Positions 8,752 to 15,675 of a stretch of DNA of 24,404 nt are shown here, in pieces. Every line of letters begins with the position of its first letter. Within the stretch, counting starts at the first letter, position 1. The stretch spans positions 1 through 24,404 of the forward strand of contig DAOUBT010000072.1 in assembly GCA_034432595.1 (NCBI GenBank), in the 5' to 3' direction. The notes beneath the pieces are model-generated. The model was not told where the DNA came from. It was given only the letters and a program-made list of their open reading frames with translations, and did not search any database. A program made the position numbers and the translations under genes. The DNA comes from DAOTZR01 sp034432595 (lineage in GTDB: Bacteria; Chloroflexota; Anaerolineae; B4-G1; SLSP01).

Positions 8752-9060
8752 TTACGAGGTAATAGAGGGTAGGCGATGGCATTGCCTTCACCTGCCTTAA
8801 GGGCGTTGAAATCATGGGATACCCTATCCAAACCTGCGGTTAAAACCGCGCCAGCGGTGATTACAATGACAACCTGGTGCTGAAGGTAAGCGATTACTTT
8901 GGATACAGGTCAAAACCTTATGACCAGCCTTGACTTGTCATTCAAGGTGGGCCTGTACCGACCTTGTCCAATCGAGTTGGTGTGAAGTCCTGATCTGGGC
9001 GGGAAACCGTTTGGGTGAGGGTGACGTTTGAACGTGCTGATCCGAAGGGCAAACAGCCCT
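8752..9060 (+). ncRNA. Structured RNA element, copy A (HEARO/omega-RNA-like hypothesis)
   Basis: The 374-base gap 8704-9077 has no convincing gene but is dense in hairpins. Bases ~8752-8891 recur at the window's right end. Visible stems: 8768-8773/8791-8796 with an inner stem capped by CATTG; GCGGT 8836-8840/ACCGC 8845-8849; CAGC/GCTG bracketing 8852-8882. A 3' part not testable in copy B has TACAGG 8904-8909/CCTGTA 8952-8957 enclosing CCTTGA 8928-8933/TCAAGG 8942-8947, then CCAA/TTGG at 8968-8980, ACGTT/AACGT at 9024-9035 and AGGGC/GCCCT at 9046-9060. The last lies 5 bases before the ribosome site of the DUF4012 gene, so a 5'-UTR regulatory role is the main alternative to a mobile OMEGA-type RNA. 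The family assignment is not proven. Confidence 0.72.
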
Positions 9061-9077
9061 CACGCAGAGGAGTTTTT

Positions 9078-10979
9078 ATGAAACTGAACCGTCGTACTTT
9101 CGCCTGGGGCCTGGTGCTGCTCGGCCTGTCCCTGGTGCTGATCTGGGGGATGCGCGTGGGCGGAGCGGCCTGGCGTTTGTGGCGTCAGCTCAACGCCCTG
9201 AGCGCCACATCGGATCAGGCTGACCTGAGCGCGCTCTGTCGCACCGTGGCGCAGATGGACGCCGATCTGCGCCTCATCGAGCATGACGCTGGCGCGTTGA
9301 TTGCCGCTGCCGACCGCTTCCCCGCCTGGACCGGAGTTGTGCGCGACGCGCCGGAACTCTTCAGCGTGGCGCGGACGCTCGCGCAGGCCGGACAGACGGG
9401 TTGTACGGCTTTCGCGCCGCTGTTGGAAGGCGATTCTGTATCCCTGCCCCGTGCCCTCGAAATCCTCGCCACCCATCGCGACGAGTTTTCCGCGACCGCG
9501 CAGGCCCTGGCGCAGGCGCAAGAGGCCTGGGCGCGCGTGGATGCCGCGGCCCTACCTCCACGCCTGGCCCGTAAGGCCGCTTTATTGGATCAGGCTTTGC
9601 CCTTAGCGCAAGCCGCTTTCGACCTGGCGAGTGTGGCCCCCGACCTGCTGGGCATGGACGGGCCGCGCACCTACCTGATTCAGGCCCTCAACGAGAGCGA
9701 GCTGCGTCCGGGTGGCGGCTTCATCTCCGGTCTGGGGGAAGTGACCTTGCGCCACGGTGAACTGGAAGCGATGACCTTCTACGATAGTTACGCGGTGGAT
9801 AATTTCCGTCAACCCTATCCTGAAGCGCCCGACCCGCTGCGCCGCTACATGGGGATTGACCTGCTGGTGTACCGCGACAGCAACTGGTGGCCGGACTTCC
9901 CCGCCGCGGTGCAGGCGGCCTGGCCGCTCTTCCGCCCCGCTACGCCCAAAGATTTTGATGGCGTCATTGCCGTAGATCAACGCGCCCTGGAACTGCTTGT
10001 CAGTGCCGTGGGCGAGCTGACCATCCCCGATAGCGACGTTCCCCTGACCGCCCAGAACGTGCGCGACTACATCCGCCGTTCCTGGGAGCCGCCGCAGGGC
10101 GATCCCACCGCGCCGGGCTGGTGGAGCGAGCGCAAAGCTATCATGGGCCCCCTTGCCGAAGCGCTCTGGCAGCGCATAAAGGCCGGAACCTTTGATAAAG
10201 CCAGGCTGGCTTACGTGATGCTGGTCATCCTGCGCGAAAAGCACGTCCAGATTGCCCTGGAGCAGCCGCGGGCCGCGGCGGTGCTGCGCGCGCGTGGCTG
10301 GGATGGTTCGCTGCCTCACGAGCTGCCGGGCGATTTCGTGATGCTGGTGGATGCCAATGTCGGCTACAACAAAGTCAATGAGCGCGTGCGACAGGCCGTG
10401 ACGTACACTGTTGACCTGCGTCCCGCCGCGCCGCTGGCCGAACTGCGCGCTGTCTACACCAACACCGTCACGCGCGCCGTCCCATGCGAACCGCAGCTCG
10501 CCTATCCCCCCACCTATCAACAGATGATTGAGCGCTGCTATTGGGATTACATCCGCGTTTACGCACACCCGCAAGCCGAGCTGCAGGCGGCGAGCACCTA
10601 TCCCATCCCCGCTTCGGCGCTGCTCACCGGTCAGGCGGAGGATGGCGCGGTTGTTGTGGGCGGAGATCCTCTGGGGCACTGGCGCGTTTTTTCCGGGCTG
10701 ATGCTGCTCCCGACGGGCAGCGTGCAGGAACGTTTTTGGCGCTGGTCCTTGCCCGCCACCGTGGTTGAGTGGCGCCTCCGTGACGGAAGCTATCGCCTGC
10801 GCCTGCAAAAGCAGGCTGGCGCGTCGCCCTATCCGGCTACGGTGCGGGTGCTCTTGCCGCCGGGCGTGAGCGTCACGCGCGCCGTCCCAGCGCCTGCCGC
10901 GCACACCGCGGACGGGGTGACCTGGCAGGTCACGCTCGACCGCGATTATGATTTCGTGCTGGAGTTAAGGAGGCCGTGA
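9078..10979 (+). CDS. DUF4012 surface protein
   Basis: A 633-residue protein with an N-terminal TM helix (about 8-28) that probably leaves the rest outside the membrane. DUF4012 hallmarks are clear: GPRTYLIQALNESELRPGGG around 190-215, followed by DSNWWPDFPAAVQAAW near 265-280 and FDGVIAVDQRALELLVSAVG. The C-terminal third is beta-rich with two Cys around the PCEPQLAY region. DUF4012 proteins are common near exopolysaccharide genes, but their biochemistry is unknown. ATG 9078 has AGAGGAG at 9066-9072; an upstream in-frame GTG at 9015 would translate through the hairpin region and is rejected. One base separates its stop from the next ATG. Confidence 0.88.
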   Translation: MKLNRRTFAWGLVLLGLSLVLIWGMRVGGAAWRLWRQLNALSATSDQADLSALCRTVAQMDADLRLIEHDAGALIAAADRFPAWTGVVRDAPELFSVARTLAQAGQTGCTAFAPLLEGDSVSLPRALEILATHRDEFSATAQALAQAQEAWARVDAAALPPRLARKAALLDQALPLAQAAFDLASVAPDLLGMDGPRTYLIQALNESELRPGGGFISGLGEVTLRHGELEAMTFYDSYAVDNFRQPYPEAPDPLRRYMGIDLLVYRDSNWWPDFPAAVQAAWPLFRPATPKDFDGVIAVDQRALELLVSAVGELTIPDSDVPLTAQNVRDYIRRSWEPPQGDPTAPGWWSERKAIMGPLAEALWQRIKAGTFDKARLAYVMLVILREKHVQIALEQPRAAAVLRARGWDGSLPHELPGDFVMLVDANVGYNKVNERVRQAVTYTVDLRPAAPLAELRAVYTNTVTRAVPCEPQLAYPPTYQQMIERCYWDYIRVYAHPQAELQAASTYPIPASALLTGQAEDGAVVVGGDPLGHWRVFSGLMLLPTGSVQERFWRWSLPATVVEWRLRDGSYRLRLQKQAGASPYPATVRVLLPPGVSVTRAVPAPAAHTADGVTWQVTLDRDYDFVLELRRP

Positions 10980-10980
10980 C

Positions 10981-11469
10981 ATGAAACACACGTTGAAATG
11001 GCTGTTGGTGCTGGCGTTGTTAAGTGTGGCTGCTTTGACCTTCAGCCCTGCTTTGTGGGCTGCGCCGGGTCAGTCGCCGTTGCGTCAATCCGTGCCGACG
11101 AAAACGCCCACGCCGACGTATGGCCCTTCACCCACGCCGACAGCTACTCTGGCACCCGGTGTTACGCCTACATCTATCCCCACGCGACCGGGTGGGGCAA
11201 CAGCCACCGCTACGCCGTTACCCTCCGTCGAAGCGACGACGCCTGCCCCCACTGAAACGGCGACATTGACGCCTTCGCCCACCAGCACGGCTCTCCCCCC
11301 TACGGCGACGCCGGTGTCTCAGACCGATACACCCATGCCATCACCTACCGTGACACCGCAGCCTCCATCAGCGCCGGCGCGTCCATGTCTTTCGCCCTTG
11401 ATGGTGGTGGGCCTCGTGTTGCTTTTGCTTGGCCTGGCCCTGCTGCTCGGAGGTCGCCGGCGTGGCTAG
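10981..11469 (+). CDS. Thr/Pro-rich mucin-like secreted protein with C-terminal anchor
   Basis: A 162-residue protein in three parts: a signal peptide (about 1-27, ending ALWA), a low-complexity Thr/Pro/Ser region (about 35-130) with repeated TPTP/TPSPT units, and a C-terminal hydrophobic helix (about 139-156) ending in GGRRRG. Helix plus terminal arginines resembles a cell-surface sorting or membrane-anchor tail, but no LPXTG-like motif is present. The Thr/Ser density suits a stalk or O-glycosylated spacer. It lies between DUF4012 and a GH-A-like gene, with DUF2723 (O-mannosyltransferase-like) genes on both sides, which makes it a possible glycosylation substrate. That link is inference. Its last bases overlap the next gene's GTG start. 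Confidence 0.75.
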   Translation: MKHTLKWLLVLALLSVAALTFSPALWAAPGQSPLRQSVPTKTPTPTYGPSPTPTATLAPGVTPTSIPTRPGGATATATPLPSVEATTPAPTETATLTPSPTSTALPPTATPVSQTDTPMPSPTVTPQPPSAPARPCLSPLMVVGLVLLLLGLALLLGGRRRG

Positions 11470-12634
11470 GCGCTGGTCTCGTTGGGGGGCGCTGCTCCTC
11501 CTGCTGGGTGCGCTGACGCTGGCCGCCGGGGTATGGCAGGCGGGACTGTTGCCGTGGCCCACATCACCCACCCCTGCCACCGACCGCCGACAGGAGCCTT
11601 TGGTGCCGACCCCGACCCCTGAAGGAAGTACGCTTGTGCCTCCTGCTGCAACGCGCACTCCCCTGCCGCCGCTGGTTGTCCCGCGCGCGCAGAATCTCCG
11701 CAAAGAAACCTGGCGCGGCGCTTACCGCTGGGGCGTGGGCGTGCCCCCGCACACCTTTGCGCGCATCACCGCCGTTTCTGACCCCTCCGTGTTGCGCGCG
11801 GGTTGGTACGTGAATTGGACCGCCGACCCTGAGGCAACACCGATTCATGGCGCAACGTTTGTGCCCATAGTGTGGATCGGTGCACAGGAGTTGCAGCCTC
11901 CGCCGGAAGAGATCGCGCGCCTTGCCCGCACCCATCCGGGGGCGTTGTGGCTCATCGGTAACGAACCCGATGTGCGCTGGCAGGATAACGTGACGCCTGC
12001 CGACTACGCGCGCTTCTACCATCGTGCCTATCTCACGCTGAAGGCGGCTGATCCGACCGCTTGGGTGGCGATAGGCGGCGTGGGACAGCCCTCGCCGCTG
12101 CGCTTGCGTTACATCGAGGCCATATTGGACGAACATCGTCGTCAGTTTGGCGTGGAGATGCCTGTGGATGTGTGGAACATCCACGCTTTCATCCTGCGCG
12201 AGGAGCGCGGAAGCTGGGGATTGGATATTCCCCCCGGCTTTGAGGACGCTGCAGGGGAGTTGTACGAGATTCAGGATAACGACAATCTGGCGTTGCTGGC
12301 GCATCAGGTGATTACGTTTCGCCGCTGGATGGCGGAGCATGGCTACCGCGAGCGCCCGCTTATTATCTCCGAGTATGGCGTGGTCATGCCGGAGGAGTAC
12401 GGCTTCGATGTGGCGCGCGTGGCGGCTTTCCTGGAGGGCAGCTTCGACTTTTTCTTGACCGCCACCGATGCTGAGCTGGGCTATCCGACGGATGGCAACC
12501 GTTTGGTGCAGGCCTGGTGTTGGTTTAGCCTGGGCGATGACCTTTATCCCACCGGCAATCTTTTCGATCCTGCGACCGGGCAACTGACGCCTCTAGGGGA
12601 GCGCTGGCTGCGCTATCTGGAGGAACGCTGGTAA
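11462..12634 (+). CDS. Membrane-anchored clan GH-A-like glycoside hydrolase (first paralogue)
   Basis: A 390-residue protein: N-terminal TM or signal anchor (ARRWSRWGALLLLLGALTL), a Pro/Thr linker (about 30-75) and a TIM-barrel-like domain. ALWLIGNEPD places an Asn-Glu pair (N167-E168) where clan GH-A enzymes carry the acid/base, and IISEYG (E304) matches the nucleophile strand; both catalytic Glu are present. The exact GH family is uncertain; I considered GH128/GH39/GH5-like. It would act outside the cell on a glycan, perhaps the polymer made by this locus. Start GTG 11462 sits inside the 3' end of the Thr/Pro gene. A paralogue lies at 14216-15481. Its stop overlaps the next start (TAATG). 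Confidence 0.72.
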   Translation: MARRWSRWGALLLLLGALTLAAGVWQAGLLPWPTSPTPATDRRQEPLVPTPTPEGSTLVPPAATRTPLPPLVVPRAQNLRKETWRGAYRWGVGVPPHTFARITAVSDPSVLRAGWYVNWTADPEATPIHGATFVPIVWIGAQELQPPPEEIARLARTHPGALWLIGNEPDVRWQDNVTPADYARFYHRAYLTLKAADPTAWVAIGGVGQPSPLRLRYIEAILDEHRRQFGVEMPVDVWNIHAFILREERGSWGLDIPPGFEDAAGELYEIQDNDNLALLAHQVITFRRWMAEHGYRERPLIISEYGVVMPEEYGFDVARVAAFLEGSFDFFLTATDAELGYPTDGNRLVQAWCWFSLGDDLYPTGNLFDPATGQLTPLGERWLRYLEERW

Positions 12635-14136
12635 TGTCACGCGCCTGGATAAGGGACAGCCTGGCCTTAGCCGGGCTGGGGTTTGCTTTTTACCTGGCGA
12701 CGCTGGCGCCAGGGCTGTTGTGGGGCGATGACGCGCATTTGCAGTTGCAGGCTGTGCGCGGCGTGTTGCGGGGCAGTGCAGGGAGTCACCCGCTGTGGGT
12801 GGCGATCGCGCATGCCTTTACCGCGCTTCCTTTTGGGGATGTGGCCGGGCGCGTAAATGCGGTTTCCGCGGTGTTTGGAGCGCTCACGCTTCCCCTGGTC
12901 TATTGGGCCGCGCGCGAGTTGCGCGTGCGTCGCTCTTCCGCTCTGATGGCGGCGCTGGCGCTCATGGTCAGCCATACCTTTTGGTCTCACGCTGTCCGCA
13001 CTGAAGTTTATACCCTCACGCTGGCTTTGATGGCCCTCACCATGGCGGCGATGTTGCGCTGGAGTACCACGCATCAGGCGCGCTGGTTGTGGCTTGCTGC
13101 AGGGACGTTGGGACTGGGCTTGAGTGCACATCTCATGGTGGGGTTGTTTGTCCCGGCCTACGTCTGGTTGCTCTGGCGCGAGCGGCGTGCGCTTTCTGTC
13201 CGGACGTTGCTGATCGCGTTGGGGTTGGGGGTTGTGGGGAGCTTGCCGCTGCTGCTTTTGCTGGTCCGCGATGCGCAAGCGCTTCATCTGCACGGCTGGG
13301 CCATTGTACGTTGGGCGCTTTTCTCGTTTGAAGGCTACGATTTTGCCGGAGCGATGTTTGATTTCTCCTGGGCCTGGTTGCCCCTGGATACGTTTGAGTG
13401 GGGCGTTTTTTTGACTTTGCAATTTATCGGTCCGGCGCTCATTGCGGGGGTAAGCGGCCTGATCTGGAGTGCACGGCGCTGGTCCCTCACCCAAAGGGTG
13501 ACCGTGGCGCTGCTTTATCTTGGGGCTTTGAGCTTCAGCTTCGCGTACCGGGTCGGCGACCGTTACGTTTTTTATCTCCCCTCTTATCTCCCTTTCGCGC
13601 TGTGGATTGCTCTGGGATTTGATGGCTGGCGTGAACGCATGCACCGGCCCTGGGAGCAGCGTTTGTACAGGGTACTCATGCCGTTGCTGGTGCTCTACAT
13701 TCCGTGGCTTGCTTACATTAACGCTCCTTTGCTGGTGGAACGCGGTATAACCTTTCGCGATACTCGCCACGTTCCTGGTCCTCAGGGACGGTATTTCTTC
13801 CTCTGGCCGCCCAAGCTATGGTATAATGATAGTAAGAGCTTCGCTCTGGCGGTGCTGGAAGCAGCGCCACCTGATGCGCTGATTTTAGCGGATCCGGTTC
13901 TACATGCTCCCATCGCCTTTGTGCGCGAAGTAGATGGCTTGCGTCCGGATGTGGAGTTGCGCTATTGTTGTTGGGATATTGAGCAGGTCTTGAGTGAGGG
14001 CGATGCCCGTCCGGTGATGCTGGTAGATGGGACGCCCTGGATTTATCCCATGGCCTGGTTGCGCGCACATTATCGAGTTGAGCCACACGGGCCGTTTTAC
14101 CTTGTGATGCCGCTCTCAACGCAAGAGCAACCTTGA
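12634..14136 (+). CDS. DUF2723 GT-C-like membrane protein (second paralogue)
   Basis: A 500-residue polytopic protein of the same DUF2723 family as 7411-8703. WGDDAHLQLQAVRG (30-43) supplies the outer-loop acidic pair and GSHPLWVAIAH (50-60) replaces HPPGYPLY. About ten helices follow. The soluble C-terminal tail (VLEAAPPDALIL, GLRPDVELRYCCWD, HYRVEPHGPFYLV) is longer than in the paralogue and looks complete. The first loop is more diverged from the family consensus (SHPLW), so donor or acceptor may differ. It is coupled to the GH-A-like gene by a one-base overlap. A polyprenyl-P-sugar-dependent glycosyl transfer on the outer face is inferred from family resemblance. Confidence 0.78.
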   Translation: MSRAWIRDSLALAGLGFAFYLATLAPGLLWGDDAHLQLQAVRGVLRGSAGSHPLWVAIAHAFTALPFGDVAGRVNAVSAVFGALTLPLVYWAARELRVRRSSALMAALALMVSHTFWSHAVRTEVYTLTLALMALTMAAMLRWSTTHQARWLWLAAGTLGLGLSAHLMVGLFVPAYVWLLWRERRALSVRTLLIALGLGVVGSLPLLLLLVRDAQALHLHGWAIVRWALFSFEGYDFAGAMFDFSWAWLPLDTFEWGVFLTLQFIGPALIAGVSGLIWSARRWSLTQRVTVALLYLGALSFSFAYRVGDRYVFYLPSYLPFALWIALGFDGWRERMHRPWEQRLYRVLMPLLVLYIPWLAYINAPLLVERGITFRDTRHVPGPQGRYFFLWPPKLWYNDSKSFALAVLEAAPPDALILADPVLHAPIAFVREVDGLRPDVELRYCCWDIEQVLSEGDARPVMLVDGTPWIYPMAWLRAHYRVEPHGPFYLVMPLSTQEQP

Positions 14137-14191
14137 AAGTCAAAAAGCCTGCGCTCTCGTCGCCCTCGTTAGTCTCCTCTTCCAGGCAGGT

Positions 14192-14203
14192 CAGTTTAAA
14201 CTG
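14192..14203 (+). promoter_or_regulatory. Perfect 12-bp palindrome upstream of the ribosome site
   Basis: CAGTTTAAACTG is a perfect inverted repeat abutting the ribosome site of the second GH-A-like gene. It could be an operator half-site pair or chance. No -35/-10 pair is recognisable in the 79-base gap. Confidence 0.25.
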
Positions 14204-14215
14204 TGGAGGATGAAC

Positions 14216-15481
14216 ATGAGAAAGTCACAAACAACCTGGCGTTGGATCGTTTTGGCCCTGGCCTTAGGGCTGATTTTAGTTCAGGGGGCATGGGGTCTGG
14301 CGGAGCAGCCACCCGCCGTTGAAGCTGAAAGCGGAATCGAGCTTGTGTTGTCTAAAAAGCTTTACTTGCCGTTGGTCAACAAATATGTGACGAAGGTCAG
14401 TTCCCGTCTGGGATACAGTGCAATCACGAGTCCTATTGACCGCTATCCTGAGATTCGCGACTTGCGCGCGGGGTGGTATCTCAATTTTGGGATGAGCGCT
14501 GCGCCGGCGCGTCCTTTGGGGATGGAGTATGTGCAAGTGGTAAACATTCATCAGCTCACCACCTGTTGGCCGCAACGTCTGCGCGATCGCACAACGTGCC
14601 CCTATGTCACCCCTTATACGTACACCATTGGGTCTGAGGTCGCGCCTTATACGGGGAGCTTTGCTTCAATCCGTTATGTGGCGCAGAAGAACCCCGGCTC
14701 TACATGGTTCATCGGCAATGAAATGGACCGCTACGATTGGGGTGATCCCAGCAAAGGCATTCCTTCCGGCGGGCAAGATGAAATGCTGCCTGAGCTTTAT
14801 GCACGCGCTTATCATGAGATCTACACCGTCATCAAGGCTGCCGATCCAACGGCAAAGGTGGGCATCGGTGGCATCATTCAGGCCACGCCGGCGCGCTTGC
14901 AGTACCTTACCAAAATGTGGAACGAGTACAAGCGTCTCTATGGCACAGACATGCCTGTGGACGTGTGGAATGTACACAACTTTATCTTTAAAGAGCGCTG
15001 CGATGATTACGGCGCGGATGTGCCCCCTGGTTATAGTGGATGTTACGGCACAATCTACTACGACGGCGATCACGACAACATGCAAATTTTCGATCAGCAA
15101 ATCCGGGCTTTCCGCCAGTGGATGAAAGATCGTGGTCAGCAGCAGAAGCCGCTTTACGTTTCCGAGTACGGCATCGTCTATGCGCATGGGTGCAGCGGCA
15201 CAGTGGAACAGTGTGGCGGAGCGCCTTACGACTACGACAATCAAGAGGTGGTCACGCGCTTCATGCTCAACACTTTCGATTACTTCATGAATACCAAAGA
15301 TTGTGCCCTGGGGTATGCGGCAGATGAGTGTCGCCTGGTCCAGCGTTGGGCCTGGTATAGCCTGGATGATACTCAGGGGTATTACAATCCGTTCAGCGCC
15401 TTGTTTAATATGACCACCAAACAGAAAACTGCGCTGGGACAGGCTTTTGAGAATTACGCGAAACAACATCTTGATCCGTAA
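14216..15481 (+). CDS. Secreted clan GH-A-like glycoside hydrolase (second paralogue)
   Basis: A 421-residue exported protein with a signal peptide (about 1-32) and a short LYLPLVNKY motif at 49-57. Its catalytic domain is homologous to 11462-12634: shared stretches include LRAGWY, AYH/AADPTA, MPVDVWN-H-FI and SEYG. The acid/base pair is N168-E169 in TWFIGNEMD and the putative nucleophile is E317 in YVSEYG. Relative to the first paralogue it has insertions with paired Cys (TTCWP...TTCP, ERCDD...SGCYG, GCSG...EQCGG), which suggest disulfide-stabilised extracellular loops. The substrate is unknown, and an exopolysaccharide-trimming or cell-wall role is inference. ATG 14216 is preferred because GGAGG at 14205-14209 gives a 6-base spacer; ATG 14210 overlaps that site. 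Confidence 0.72.
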   Translation: MRKSQTTWRWIVLALALGLILVQGAWGLAEQPPAVEAESGIELVLSKKLYLPLVNKYVTKVSSRLGYSAITSPIDRYPEIRDLRAGWYLNFGMSAAPARPLGMEYVQVVNIHQLTTCWPQRLRDRTTCPYVTPYTYTIGSEVAPYTGSFASIRYVAQKNPGSTWFIGNEMDRYDWGDPSKGIPSGGQDEMLPELYARAYHEIYTVIKAADPTAKVGIGGIIQATPARLQYLTKMWNEYKRLYGTDMPVDVWNVHNFIFKERCDDYGADVPPGYSGCYGTIYYDGDHDNMQIFDQQIRAFRQWMKDRGQQQKPLYVSEYGIVYAHGCSGTVEQCGGAPYDYDNQEVVTRFMLNTFDYFMNTKDCALGYAADECRLVQRWAWYSLDDTQGYYNPFSALFNMTTKQKTALGQAFENYAKQHLDP

Positions 15482-15528
15482 CTTTTAAAACGACGGCCTT
15501 CCTGCCTTGTCAGGGGTGATATTTTTCT

Positions 15529-15611
15529 ACCCCCTCTGCGAGTGCGGAGGGGGTTGTGACTATCGTGGAGCAGGGCGACGAAAACGCATGTAGCGTTTCC
15601 AGACCTGCTCC
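15529..15611 (+). other. Two strong hairpins in the gap before the orphan secreted gene
   Basis: CCCCCTCTGC 15530-15539 pairs with GCGGAGGGGG 15544-15553 around GAGT. It could end the upstream transcript but lacks a downstream U-tract. Thirteen bases on, GGAGCAGG 15567-15574 pairs with CCTGCTCC 15604-15611, enclosing an asymmetric internal loop and AAACGC 15582-15587/GCGTTT 15593-15598. The internal-loop architecture is more elaborate than a terminator and could be a leader element of the next gene. I do not recognise a known riboswitch. Confidence 0.5.
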
Positions 15612-15675
15612 GCGGTTAGAACTCGTGGCCCCTTTCAACTTTAGGGTTGTGCGATGAGTCATTAAGGGGGGATGT

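Noticed and set aside
8752..9060. Group I/II intron, cyclic-di-GMP or cobalamin riboswitch
   Set aside because: Conserved core motifs (group II domain V, group I P/Q/R/S, GEMM core, B12 box) were not found. A short GGTG-AAGTCC stretch at 8979-8989 is only superficially like a cobalamin element.
9015..9077. Upstream in-frame start for the DUF4012 gene
   Set aside because: It would translate through the ACGTT/AACGT and AGGGC/GCCCT hairpins and lacks a ribosome site, whereas ATG 9078 has a strong one.
13820..13828. TATAAT-like sites at about 8270, 13823 and 19283
   Set aside because: They lie inside coding regions without paired -35 elements and with no gene start nearby.
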